64,000 bases of DNA from Pseudoduganella violaceinigra DSM 15887 (GCF_000425385.1 NZ_AUDI01000009.1:186001-250000); one strand, 5' to 3'; shown: positions 17,131 to 25,382, counted from the first letter of the stretch. The notes: generated from the letters alone by a model not told the origin. A program made the numbers and translations.

Positions 17131-17636
17131 ATAATATCGTCGGCGCCTGCAAGGGTGCGCTGGCGTACGGACTGCCGATCGTGCATTCCACGGTCAATGT
17201 GAAGACTGGCCTGAACAAGCCGCCGATCAGCCAGATCGGCAAGGTGCTGGAGGGCATCCCGACCTATGACCGTATCAGCATCAATTCCTGGGAAGACGTG
17301 GAGTTCCGCAAGGCGGTGGAAGCCACCGGCCGCAAGAAACTGATCATGACCGCGCTGTGGACCGAGGCCTGCCTCACCTTTCCCGCACTGGACGCGCTGC
17401 GCGAAGGCTATGACGTCTACGTGGTGGCCGACGCCGTCGGCGGCACCTCGGCCACGGCCCACGAAATGGCGCTGCGCCGCATCGAACGGGCGGGCGGCAA
17501 GATGATCAGCGTGCCGCAGATGTTCTGCGAACTGCAGCGCGACTGGCAGCGCAAGGAGACGGTGCCGGCCTTCATGAACCTGTTCATCGAAACCGGCGGC
17601 ACCGCCGGCCTGCAATTCGGCTACGACCGCCGTTAA
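17109..17636 (+). pseudogene. 5'-truncated isochorismatase-family (YcaC-like) cysteine hydrolase
   Basis: About 175 codons survive, beginning at LDRQLLVNNIVGACKG and continuing to the natural-looking end GGTAGLQFGYDRR. The catalytic cysteine region is intact (MTALWTEACLTFPALDAL), but the N-terminal strand with the catalytic aspartate is gone. The join to the pirin fragment lies at about 17105-17112, so one deletion removed the end of pirin, the intergenic gap and the hydrolase start. Without Asp the hydrolase cannot work by the family mechanism. Its TAA stop shares TTAA with the stop of the convergent DUF2145 gene. Confidence 0.82.
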
Positions 17637-18535
17637 TCGAAGGCGATCACATCGTCTCCGGGCTGGGCTTCGCAACCCGGCCCCATCGCCTGCCAGCCGC
17701 GCCGGACCACGATGTGGCTGGCGTTGTAGCAAAGCTCGATGCGCCGCGCCTGCGGCGCCTCGCGCTGGACGAAGTGTTCAATGGACGTCGGCAGGCTGAC
17801 ACGCATGGTCTGCGCGCGCAGGTCGTCATCCGGATGGTCCCGCACGTGCACCATCGGCACGAAATGGGCGGCAAACACCAGCATCCGGCCGACATGCACC
17901 GGCTCCGCTTCGTAGCCGCGCTCGCGCAGCCAGGCCTGAGCTTCCTCGCGCCTGGCCGTGCCCGCCCCCCAGGCACTGGCGATCAGCTCCACCAGCCATT
18001 GGTTGCAGTTCTGGAAGCGCGTGCTGTAGGCGTAGGCGTTGGCGCTATATTCCCCGGCCAGCAGCGCCAGCGGGGTTTGCGGATCGAGCGCGGCCGCCTG
18101 CAGGGCGGCGCCTTGTGCCTCCGGCAGCAGCACCAGCGACAAATGGCCCTGATCGGGCTCTTCCGAACCGAAAACAAAACCTGCCATGCCCTGGTCGAAA
18201 ATGCGCGGACGCGCCTCGTCGCAGGCGTAGTACAGCTGGCGCACCGACCACGGACTGTTCGGATTGGCCTTGAGCGCGAGGCCGGCATGGGAATAGCGCA
18301 AGCCGAAGCGCGCCAGGTCCAGGCCGGCGCGCGACACCACCGCGGCGGTGGCGCCGGAGCGCTCCAGTTCATCCTTCACCACGGCCGCAAATCGCAGCAC
18401 GTGGTCCTGCACCGTCGCCGTCACCTTGGCGGGACGGTCGCAGAACATCAATCCACCCGCCTGCGCCGCGGCATTCCAGCCCAGCGCCAGGCAGGCGGCG
18501 ATCAGATGGCGTGCGAGCGCAGTTCGCGTTGCCAT
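17633..18535 (-). CDS. Exported DUF2145-family protein
   Basis: A 300-residue protein with a signal peptide (about residues 1-26, ending AQAGG) recognised as DUF2145 by its pattern: RFGLRYSHAGLALK, WSVRQLYYACDE, and YSTRFQNCNQWLVELIASAWG. The Ser-His and Asn-Cys-Asn-Gln positions are conserved in the family and recall NlpC/YiiX-type papain folds, although function is unproven. It overlaps the 3' end of the upstream small gene by 34 bp, so the two form an operon. Its stop overlaps that of the truncated hydrolase (TTAA). Confidence 0.8.
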   Translation of the reverse strand: MATRTALARHLIAACLALGWNAAAQAGGLMFCDRPAKVTATVQDHVLRFAAVVKDELERSGATAAVVSRAGLDLARFGLRYSHAGLALKANPNSPWSVRQLYYACDEARPRIFDQGMAGFVFGSEEPDQGHLSLVLLPEAQGAALQAAALDPQTPLALLAGEYSANAYAYSTRFQNCNQWLVELIASAWGAGTARREEAQAWLRERGYEAEPVHVGRMLVFAAHFVPMVHVRDHPDDDLRAQTMRVSLPTSIEHFVQREAPQARRIELCYNASHIVVRRGWQAMGPGCEAQPGDDVIAFD

Positions 18536-18954
18536 GCGTCGTGCAGTGCCAGGAAGAAGGCCTGGCGGGTGTCGGCGTAGGCAAATTCGTAGCCGTAGGG
18601 GCGCTCGCTGACCTGCACCAAGGCGCCGGCCGGCAGCGCGCGTTCGGCCAGGGCGGCCTTCGGCAGGTCGAGGAAGAATTCCTTGCCTTCGCCGCGCAGG
18701 GTCAGGCGTGCGGCGCCCGGCTTGCCCGGAGCTTCCGCCACGTCCATCACGCGGTACTGGCCCGCAGCGACTTTTTTCTTGTCGTCGCCGCTGGAGCTCT
18801 TGCTCGAAGCGCCGATCGAATCGGACACGCTGCCAGAGATGTCTGAGCCGGCGCTGGAGGCAGAGGAAGCAGAACTGCCGGCGCGGGCAGGGATGGCGAT
18901 GGCGGCAGCGAGCGCGGACAGGGCGGCGGCGCGGCGCAGAAGTTGCATACTCAT
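18502..18954 (-). CDS. Small exported Ser-rich protein of unknown function, operon partner of DUF2145
   Basis: A 150-residue protein with a signal peptide (about 1-25, ending ARA), a Ser/Gly-rich segment (about 26-60, SSASSASSAGSD) and a compact C-terminal domain (AGQYRVMDVAEAPG, LTLRGEGKEFFLDLPK, YGYEFAYADTRQAFFLALHD). I do not recognise a named domain. ATG at 18954 or 18948 are both possible. It overlaps the DUF2145 gene by 34 bp, so the two are likely made together and may act together in the periplasm. Confidence 0.7.
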   Translation of the reverse strand: MSMQLLRRAAALSALAAAIAIPARAGSSASSASSAGSDISGSVSDSIGASSKSSSGDDKKKVAAGQYRVMDVAEAPGKPGAARLTLRGEGKEFFLDLPKAALAERALPAGALVQVSERPYGYEFAYADTRQAFFLALHDAWQRELRSHAI

Positions 18955-19014
18955 TAACGGTATCTCCGGTTAAAATCGTCGCGAAGATTATACGCGTTGC
19001 AGGTGACAGTTTGG

Positions 19015-19743
19015 CTAGCGTGCGAACCAGGCGGGATCAAGCCCTTCGGCCTCCATTTGCGCCAAGTCGACGATCGGCGCAAAGCGCTGCAGGCGCGCCT
19101 GCGCTTCGCTCGCATAGCGGTACGCAAAGTCTTCACGCTCGGTAGTCGTGCGCTGGTAATAGGCTTGATCGCCGCGCTTGTTGTAGTCGGCGTGATGGCC
19201 GATTTCATGCAGCAGCGTGCGGAACAGCACGGTATTGCGCATGCTCGAAGGCGTGGGCCGGAACTCCAGCCCACGGCGGGTCTTGACGACTTCTTGGCCG
19301 TCGTCGCGCAGGCGCGCCAGCTCGCGGGCGCGCTCGGGATCGATGTGTCTGGACCAACGGTAAGGTCTGAGCGAATGGGCTTCGAGTACGATCGCCGGTC
19401 CTTGCAACCCTTGCTCGTCGAAATGCCATAAAGCGCGGCCCCATACCGGCGCATGCAGCTCTTGCTTACGGGTCGGCTGGCGCAGCACGAAGATTTCAAC
19501 CGGCGCCGCAACTTGCTCCAGCACGGCCGCGATATCGTCCACCGTGCAGGGGTAGGTATACCCTGGCCGCGCCGGGTCGACAAGAAACGTGATGTCCCGC
19601 CCCTTCACCTGTCGGCGCACGACAATCGCAGCGGCGGGTGCACCGCGCTGGTCGGGAATCCAGAAGCTGTTTTCCCGGCCGAGGCCATTGGCTTTGGTTC
19701 CGGCGTGACGGTTACGGCGTGTCGGATTCCAGCCTGGCCTCAT
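19015..19743 (-). CDS. Putative zinc metallopeptidase with HEIGHH motif
   Basis: A 242-residue protein without an obvious signal peptide. The C-terminal part carries RTLLHEIGHHADYNKRG, a HExxH zinc-protease signature. The N-terminal part (ITFLVDPARPGYTYPCTVDD, VEIFVLRQPTRKQ, VWGRALWHF) is unfamiliar. The start is placed at 19743 because AGAGAATGAG lies just upstream and an earlier start would run into the preceding gene, whose stop is 11 bp away. It is the downstream partner of the lipoprotein gene. No family name can be given with confidence. Confidence 0.72.
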   Translation of the reverse strand: MRPGWNPTRRNRHAGTKANGLGRENSFWIPDQRGAPAAAIVVRRQVKGRDITFLVDPARPGYTYPCTVDDIAAVLEQVAAPVEIFVLRQPTRKQELHAPVWGRALWHFDEQGLQGPAIVLEAHSLRPYRWSRHIDPERARELARLRDDGQEVVKTRRGLEFRPTPSSMRNTVLFRTLLHEIGHHADYNKRGDQAYYQRTTTEREDFAYRYASEAQARLQRFAPIVDLAQMEAEGLDPAWFAR

Positions 19744-19753
19744 CTCATTCTCT

Positions 19754-21385
19754 TTAATGCAGGTTGATCGCGGTGATGGACGTTTTGCCCTTGATATACA
19801 AAATTCCATTGGCCGACAGGGCCAGGCTGCCGCTTGCGCGATAACGCCACACCTGCTGATGGCTGCTGCGGTCGATCGCGTAAGTAGCCCTGTCCGTACT
19901 GACGAAGACCAGGTTTTTTGTCAATAAGACATCGCTCACGAAGGACTCACCGTCCGGGCGCGGCCAGGTCCAGTCAACGCTGCCATTGAGCTCACTGAGC
20001 GCGGCCAGCCTTTCTGTCCAATTATTGGCGACAAAGACTGTTCCATCCGCGTAGGCGGGATTGCCCGAATAGCCCCCCGTCGAACTCCAACGCACGGTGT
20101 TGGACACGGTGTCATATGCCGAGATCGCATTCTTCTGGGGCGAACCGAAATTCCCGGCGAAAACCAGGCCTGCGCTGCCGATCACCGGCGCGCCGCTGCC
20201 CGTCGGGCCATTCCAGTCGCGCTTGGGGTCGTCAATCATGGCACGCGTCGCTCCCGTCGCTGCGTCCATCACATGGAGCTGGCCACCGACATACGCATAC
20301 AGTCCATGCGTGTCCAGTGCAGGCGTCCAGCCTTCAAAATTCGGCATGTTGGCTGCCAGGCGGTCGCCGGCACTCGCGCCAATCGAATACAGGGCACCGC
20401 TATTGCCGTCATCCGAGCCGCCGGCAGTGAAGACGCGGTCCCCATAAATGGTCGGCGCCAGGTTGAGCGCCCCGGCTCCCAAGACAGTGTTAAACACCTG
20501 GCTACCATTGGTGCTATCGATGGCAATAATCGAGGACGTGTTTGGCAGCCCGGCCACGACATACACCTTTCCGTTGGCATATGCGGGCGCATTGATGCGG
20601 GCGGAGAGGTTTTCTTTCGCATTGCCGGCCCAGGCCTCGCTGCCGTCGGCTTCGTTATAGGCTGCAATGGTAACGGGCCCGCCGTTGCCGCCTTCGCCAT
20701 AAGCCGTGAACAAACGTCCCCCGCCCGTGACGACCGCGGATGGGACCCGCTGCTCGCCCTGGATCGCAGGAGTGTCCATTTTCCAGCGCGGGCTGAAAGC
20801 GCCGGGATTCAGGATGACAGGCACATAGCCGGTGTGCGAAGCATTGGCCTGGAAGGTGCCCCAGTCCTCCGCTCCTGGCAAGGCGGCCAGCGGCGTCAGG
20901 GAGAACGGCTTGACCTGCCCATCCGCTGGAACCACGTCAACCTCGTAAGGCAGCTTAAACGGCGAACCCGGCAGCTGCGCACTGCAATTTGCGTCCAGGC
21001 AGAGACTGACCTCGAGGTTGCCCGCATAGTGGCCCGCTTTGATCGCAGCCGAGGTCCGGATCTGGATATCGGTACCACCGTCGGCATTGGCCCGCATATA
21101 GAACCCTGCTTCAAACAAGTCGGAATCGGGCTTGACCCCTACGGCGGCAAATTCGGGGGATGCCGGCGCCCTCTTCACCTTGAAGTCGAGCGCGGCAGGA
21201 TAACCTTCCACCGCGCTGGCCGTCAGCGAACTTGGCGCCACCGTATATGCCGCGGGCGCGGCAACGGTAGGCTGTTGCGGATTGGCAGGTGTGGAAGGAA
21301 CGGAAGTGCTGCTGGAGCCGCCACCGCCGCAGCCGGCGAGCATCGCGGCCAACAAGGTAGCGCAAAAGGTGTGGGTGATTCTCAT
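19754..21385 (-). CDS. Lipoprotein with PQQ-type beta-propeller
   Basis: A 543-residue protein. The N-terminus is a lipoprotein signal (LLAAMLAGC, lipid-anchored Cys at 19) followed by a Gly/Ser linker. A beta-sandwich region comes next (about 45-180) and then a propeller with repeated PQQ-like strands (VTIAAYNEADGSEAW, SIIAIDSTNGSQVF, NAISAYDTVSNTVRWSS, ATYAIDRSSHQQVWRY). Residues typical of cofactor binding in PQQ dehydrogenases are not evident, so it is more likely a BamB-like scaffold or sensor. ATG at 21391 is an alternative start. A TATAAT for the divergent gene lies at 21421-21426. The metallopeptidase gene follows by 10 bp. Confidence 0.8.
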   Translation of the reverse strand: MRITHTFCATLLAAMLAGCGGGGSSSTSVPSTPANPQQPTVAAPAAYTVAPSSLTASAVEGYPAALDFKVKRAPASPEFAAVGVKPDSDLFEAGFYMRANADGGTDIQIRTSAAIKAGHYAGNLEVSLCLDANCSAQLPGSPFKLPYEVDVVPADGQVKPFSLTPLAALPGAEDWGTFQANASHTGYVPVILNPGAFSPRWKMDTPAIQGEQRVPSAVVTGGGRLFTAYGEGGNGGPVTIAAYNEADGSEAWAGNAKENLSARINAPAYANGKVYVVAGLPNTSSIIAIDSTNGSQVFNTVLGAGALNLAPTIYGDRVFTAGGSDDGNSGALYSIGASAGDRLAANMPNFEGWTPALDTHGLYAYVGGQLHVMDAATGATRAMIDDPKRDWNGPTGSGAPVIGSAGLVFAGNFGSPQKNAISAYDTVSNTVRWSSTGGYSGNPAYADGTVFVANNWTERLAALSELNGSVDWTWPRPDGESFVSDVLLTKNLVFVSTDRATYAIDRSSHQQVWRYRASGSLALSANGILYIKGKTSITAINLH

Positions 21386-21420
21386 TACCATTAAAACAAT
21401 TAAAATTATGCAACGCCTAT

Positions 21421-21426
21421 TATAAT
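21421..21426 (+). promoter_or_regulatory. -10 element of the metallophosphoesterase gene
   Basis: A consensus TATAAT sits 36 bp before the chosen ATG; no convincing -35 precedes it. The transcript would begin near 21433, downstream of the alternative upstream start at 21429, which supports the start at 21462. Confidence 0.45.
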
Positions 21427-21461
21427 GTTTGCTGGGCAATGCCATCCAAAGAACGTTTCTT

Positions 21462-22244
21462 ATGCGCCTACTCATCCTCTCCGATCTCCACCGCGAATTC
21501 TGGCGCAAGCACCAGGTTTCGTTCGATACCGCCGCCAGTGCGCCGGACGCCGTCGTGCTGGCCGGCGACATCGACACCAACGGCGTACGCGCTGTTCAAT
21601 GGGCGGAAAAGTCCTTCGATGGCATCCCGGTGATTTATGTGCACGGCAACCATGAAGGTTATGGCCATAACCTGGATCGTGAAATCGAGAAGATCCGCGC
21701 CGCCAGCGCCGCCACCAGCAACGTGACGTTCCTGGACTGCGGGGAACACATCGTGGGGAATGTACGCTTCCTGGGCGCCGCTTTATGGACCGACTTCAAA
21801 CTGTTCGGTGACGACCGGCGCTACTTTGCCATGGCCAGGGCGGAAGAAGCCATGTCCGACTACCGGTGCATCCGGCTCGCCAGCAAAAGTTACGGCAGAC
21901 TACGCAGCAAAGATACTGCCCTCTTTCACGAGCAGCAGAAGTCCTGGATCGCCGAAAAGCTCGCCACACGGCATGACGGCCCGACCGTCGTCGTGACCCA
22001 CATGGCCCCGTCGATGCGATCGGTGCCGACACAGTACGCCAATGATCTATTGTCCTCAGCGTACGCATCGAACCTGGATGAGGTGGTGGAAAAGGCCGAC
22101 ATTTGGGTGCACGGCCATATGCACGAATCGCTCGACTACAAAATTGGACCGTGCCGCGTTGTGTGCAACCCGTTCGGATATATGTCGAGGGACGGCAGCC
22201 AGGAAAACGAACGCTTTGATCCGAACTTCATCGTCGAGGTCTAG
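21462..22244 (+). CDS. Calcineurin-type metallophosphoesterase
   Basis: A 260-residue cytoplasmic phosphoesterase with all the family metal motifs: LILSDLHREF (D-x-H), VVLAGDID (GD), IYVHGNHEG (GNHE), VVTHMAPS (H) and WVHGHMHES (GHxH). It should hydrolyse phosphomono- or diesters; the substrate is unknown. The start at 21462 places the D-x-H motif at residues 8-10, as is usual, and is supported by the upstream -10 element. The gene is divergent from the propeller lipoprotein. Its TAG shares CTAG with the stop of the convergent LysR gene. Confidence 0.88.
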   Translation: MRLLILSDLHREFWRKHQVSFDTAASAPDAVVLAGDIDTNGVRAVQWAEKSFDGIPVIYVHGNHEGYGHNLDREIEKIRAASAATSNVTFLDCGEHIVGNVRFLGAALWTDFKLFGDDRRYFAMARAEEAMSDYRCIRLASKSYGRLRSKDTALFHEQQKSWIAEKLATRHDGPTVVVTHMAPSMRSVPTQYANDLLSSAYASNLDEVVEKADIWVHGHMHESLDYKIGPCRVVCNPFGYMSRDGSQENERFDPNFIVEV

Positions 22245-23155
22245 CAAAAATCGTTGCGCTTAAAGCCCGGCCAATTCGCCACGGTGGACTGCAGGAACTC
22301 GATCAACGCACGCGTGCGCAGAGGCATGAAACGCCTGGAGGGATAGAGCAAATGAACTTCATGGGGTGCCGCTTCCCAGTCCGGCAGGAGCCGTACAAGT
22401 TGCCCGCTTTTCAGCAAATCGTGGATTAGCCAAAGCGGCGCCATGCCCAATGCGAACCCCGACGCCAGGGACTGGCGCACGGCAAGCGAATTATTAACCC
22501 GCAGTCGCCCATTCACTTCAACCGCCGTGACCGTGTCATCGCGGTAGAAGCTGATGCGGTCACCGCCTTCCAGCCATGCGTACCGCACAAAGTTATGCCT
22601 GGCCAAATCCTGCAAGGCTTGCGGCGTACCGAAGCGTTCCAGGTAGTGCGGTGAGGCCACCAGGATGCGGGGCGACGAAGCGATTTTTCGCGCGATGACG
22701 TTCCCTGGCAAAACACCGCCCAACCGCACAGCCAAATCGACTCCCTCTTCGACCAGGTCAATCAGGCGGTCGTTCAAAATCAACTCGATCTGTATTCCCG
22801 GATGCGAGTCCAGAAATTGCAGGATCGCAGCGTTCAAATGCGCCTCGCCGATGCCGACCGGCGCGTTCACCCGTAGCAAACCAGAGGGCTGCTCCAGCGC
22901 GCCACGCACGTCCGCCAAGGCCTCCTCATACGCATCCAGCACGCGTTTGGAGCGCTCATAGAATCGTTTGCCCGCATCCGTGAGCGCCAGGCTGGTGGAA
23001 CTGCGCTCCAGCAGGCGTGCAGCCAGCGTGCGCTCGAGATTCGCGATCGTCTTGCTGACGGTTGGCTGCGTAATGCCAGCCTCGCGGGCGGCGGCCGACA
23101 AACTGCCCGTCTCGACGACACGTACAAAAAACTGCATTCCTTTGAGTTGATCCAT
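22241..23155 (-). CDS. LysR-family transcriptional regulator, divergent from an SDR gene
   Basis: A 304-residue regulator. The DNA-binding domain is residues 1-60 (FFVRVVETGSLSAAAREAG, PTVSKTIANLERTLAARLL) and the effector domain follows (VEEGVDLAVRLGGVLPGN, ASGFALGMAPLWLIHDLL). Start MDQLKG is preferred because GGAGAGCA lies directly ahead of it. A 26-bp region with an ATTTTG/CAAAAT dyad (23171-23196) sits 16 bp upstream, between it and the divergent SDR gene, and is the likely binding site. That pairing is typical of LysR-regulated SDR genes. Confidence 0.9.
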   Translation of the reverse strand: MDQLKGMQFFVRVVETGSLSAAAREAGITQPTVSKTIANLERTLAARLLERSSTSLALTDAGKRFYERSKRVLDAYEEALADVRGALEQPSGLLRVNAPVGIGEAHLNAAILQFLDSHPGIQIELILNDRLIDLVEEGVDLAVRLGGVLPGNVIARKIASSPRILVASPHYLERFGTPQALQDLARHNFVRYAWLEGGDRISFYRDDTVTAVEVNGRLRVNNSLAVRQSLASGFALGMAPLWLIHDLLKSGQLVRLLPDWEAAPHEVHLLYPSRRFMPLRTRALIEFLQSTVANWPGFKRNDFC

Positions 23156-23170
23156 TGCTCTCCGCATTCT

Positions 23171-23196
23171 ATTTTGGAATGGAACCTATTCAAAAT
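23171..23196. promoter_or_regulatory. Candidate LysR operator between lysR and the SDR gene
   Basis: ATTTTG (23171-23176) and CAAAAT (23191-23196) form an inverted repeat with a 14-bp centre in the divergent promoter region, where LysR proteins usually bind. The AT-rich arms stand out from the GC-rich surroundings. Confidence 0.4.
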
Positions 23197-23264
23197 GACC
23201 CAATACCCATCGCTTTTCGAAGAGCATACACTGCGTCGCAACTCAACTTCAATCGGAGGCAGGA

Positions 23265-23975
23265 ATGTTCGAACATCAACACGTCGTCATTTTCGGTGGC
23301 AGCAGCGGGATCGGCCTGGCCACCGCCAGTCAAGCGCGGAGCCTGGGCGCAAAACTTACTTTGGTCGGCCGAAGCCATGAGAAATTGAAGCGCGCAGCGG
23401 AAGCGCTGGGAGGCGCCCGGATCGTTCAGGCCGACATTACCGACCGCGCGGCCGTCGAACAGGTATTCGCCGGCGCAGAGCGCGTGGATCATTTGCTGAT
23501 CACGGCGGGCGCCTACAACGCGGGCCGTGTGGCCGACACCGATCCGGATATCCTGCTGCGCGCGCTGGACGAGCGTATTGCTGGGCCACTGTATGCGATC
23601 AAGGCGGCATTGCCTCTATTCTCGCCGCGCGCTTCCATCACCTTGATGGGCGGGCAGTTGTCGGATCGTCCCAGCGGCAACGGTGTTGCAGTGATTTCAG
23701 CCGCGGTACGCGGCGTCGAGGCGCTGGCGGGTGCGCTGGCGCAAGAACTGAAGCCGATTCGCGTCAATGTGATCGCGCCGGGCTTCACCGATACGCCGCT
23801 ATTCGACGTGCTGGGAGAAAACCGTACCGCCTTCCTGCAGCAGGTTGCCGAGAGCCTTCCGGTCGGACGCGTGGGACGGGCGGAGGAAATTGCTTCCGCC
23901 ATCCTGTTCATGATGAGCAATGCCTACGTCAACGGCGAAGTGCTGCATATCGATGGCGGTGGCCGCCTGGTGTAG
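23265..23975 (+). CDS. Short-chain dehydrogenase/reductase lacking the Ser-Tyr-Lys catalytic residues
   Basis: A 236-residue Rossmann protein with an intact nucleotide site (VVIFGGSSGIGLATA, LLITAGAY) and a normal tail (IRVNVIAPGFTDTPLF, EVLHIDGGGRLV). Where classical SDRs have YxxxK, this one reads I-S-A-A-V (VAVISAAVRGVEAL), and the strand before it is LMGGQLSD without the usual serine. Related atypical SDRs with the same SAAV segment exist, so it may be a subfamily feature, not damage. The reaction is unknown. A good site (CGGAGGCAGGA) precedes the ATG. It is probably controlled by the divergent LysR protein. Confidence 0.85.
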   Translation: MFEHQHVVIFGGSSGIGLATASQARSLGAKLTLVGRSHEKLKRAAEALGGARIVQADITDRAAVEQVFAGAERVDHLLITAGAYNAGRVADTDPDILLRALDERIAGPLYAIKAALPLFSPRASITLMGGQLSDRPSGNGVAVISAAVRGVEALAGALAQELKPIRVNVIAPGFTDTPLFDVLGENRTAFLQQVAESLPVGRVGRAEEIASAILFMMSNAYVNGEVLHIDGGGRLV

Positions 23976-23992
23976 CGGCGCACCATCATCGT

Positions 23993-24898
23993 TCAGGCAG
24001 CACGCGGATATGTGAACGCGACGAAATGCACCAGGTTGAGCAGGAAGTGGGCGGCGATCGGGAATTCGATGCGCCGCGTCCTGGCGTACAGCAGCGCGTA
24101 AGCGAAACCCGCCACGCTGGCGAGCGCCGCAAACTGCCAGCCGCCGCCAAGGTGGGCGGCGCCGAACAGCAGACCAGAAGCTGCAATAGCCAATACACCG
24201 CCGAAGCGTTCCAGTTGTCCCTGAATCACGCCGCGGAAGAAGGCTTCTTCCGCCACGCAGACAAACAGCAGGTTGACGGCGGCGAACAGCGCCAGGAAGG
24301 ACGGCAGCTTGAAATCGGGGCGCACAAATCCCATTGCCCAGCCGATCCCCAACACGCCCAGCAACAGCGCTGGAACAAGCGATGCCGACGATTTCCACGC
24401 TGCGGCAAAATCGCGCCAGGAGCTGGCGCGGCGGCAAAAGAAGACCAGCAGCACCAGCCCGACCACGCCCTTGTCGAAGTTCGCATACATGGTGTACGGC
24501 ACCGATTGGGCCGATATGCGGAAGTCCTTCAACAGCAAGGGATTGTCGTAGCCGGGAACCGCATGCACGGCAAGCGCAAATGCCAGCGCCAGGGTCAACG
24601 CCGTAAACAGCAAGCGCACGGCGGTTTTGCCATGACGGGTTGCCAGCCATGCGAAAACCGGCAAGGCGGCGATGCTGGCCAAGGCAGCGGGGTGCAGCAC
24701 ACCAGCCGCCAAGCCGGTGCCGACCGCAAGCCCGAGCAAAAGCAGCCAGAAATGGCGCAGGAAAACCGGCCGATTATCGTGCCCGGCCGCCAAGCCGGTG
24801 CTGACAATCGAAAGACCCAACAAGCCGAACGGCAGCCAGGCCAGCGCAGGCATTGAGTGACACCAGAGCTGAGACATATTCATGTGCAAATCAAACAC
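23993..24898 (-). CDS. CPBP-family intramembrane metalloprotease
   Basis: A 301-residue polytopic membrane protein with the Abi/CPBP (Rce1-like) motifs AEEAFFRG, FGAAHLGGG and AHFLLNLVHF in the C-terminal third. It has about eight membrane segments. CPBP proteins cleave within the membrane or act in bacteriocin self-protection; the substrate here is unknown. Several in-frame ATGs (24898, 24886, 24877) compete; a start at MSQLW or MNMSQLW would remove a short hydrophilic leader. Its upstream side marks the left border of the lower-GC island. Confidence 0.85.
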   Translation of the reverse strand: MFDLHMNMSQLWCHSMPALAWLPFGLLGLSIVSTGLAAGHDNRPVFLRHFWLLLLGLAVGTGLAAGVLHPAALASIAALPVFAWLATRHGKTAVRLLFTALTLALAFALAVHAVPGYDNPLLLKDFRISAQSVPYTMYANFDKGVVGLVLLVFFCRRASSWRDFAAAWKSSASLVPALLLGVLGIGWAMGFVRPDFKLPSFLALFAAVNLLFVCVAEEAFFRGVIQGQLERFGGVLAIAASGLLFGAAHLGGGWQFAALASVAGFAYALLYARTRRIEFPIAAHFLLNLVHFVAFTYPRAA

Positions 24899-25382
24899 TT
24901 AACGGCCTATTCGCCACTTCGATTGAGATGTCGCGCCATGTAGAATGAGATTTCTTTCAGACTTGCCACAAAAGTTAAGATTTCCCTCCGTGCTAATCTT
25001 TTGAGCAATTGCATAAGACCCTCAACTAAGAAAACACTTCGCCGGCCCATTGACTCATTTACCTCAAGTGTTAAGGATACACAAGGTATGCAACCCGGTC
25101 CGGATGGATTCGGAGGAGTGTACTTCATCTTACGACGAGCTAATAAAGAAGACGCATGAAACAATTGGAGCAGTTGACTGACGATCCGTTTTTCCGTTGG
25201 AGCCAGGATTCTGAGTGGAATGCCTGCATCGGCCCGCAAGGCCACGAAGAAAACTATATTGATGGCTAGTGGGAGCCTTGCGTACCACTCCTTCGCAGGA
25301 GCTGCAATCCACATCAACCCGATTGACGCAGGCTCTAACATTTAACTAAGTATAAAAGCTCCATTCAACTAGGGAGAAAGAA
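24899..25382. other. 484-bp low-GC stretch with two short ATGA-coupled ORFs and no full gene
   Basis: GC drops here compared with the flanks. An ORF of 23 codons (25088-25159) ends with TGA that overlaps the ATG of a 37-codon ORF (25156-25269). Otherwise I see no recognised gene, tRNA or mobile-element end. A minus-strand frame of about 144 codons exists (24907-25341) but has no family resemblance or good start. Confidence 0.5.
25156..25269 (+). CDS. Short ORF, possibly the N-terminal stub of a truncated gene
   Basis: A 37-residue reading frame, beginning MKQLEQLTDDPFFRWSQD, has a natural amino-acid composition, an AAAGAAGACGC leader and an ATGA overlap with a 23-codon ORF before it. It ends abruptly at TAG (25267-25269) just after ENYIDG, in the middle of what reads like a folded domain. 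It looks more like the start of a once longer protein than a complete small protein, but no family was identified. Confidence 0.35.
   Translation: MKQLEQLTDDPFFRWSQDSEWNACIGPQGHEENYIDG

Noticed and set aside
24907..25341. Minus-strand open frame of about 144 codons in the island
   Set aside because: No family resemblance, poor start context, and it covers better-looking short plus-strand ORFs; low GC alone explains the open frame.
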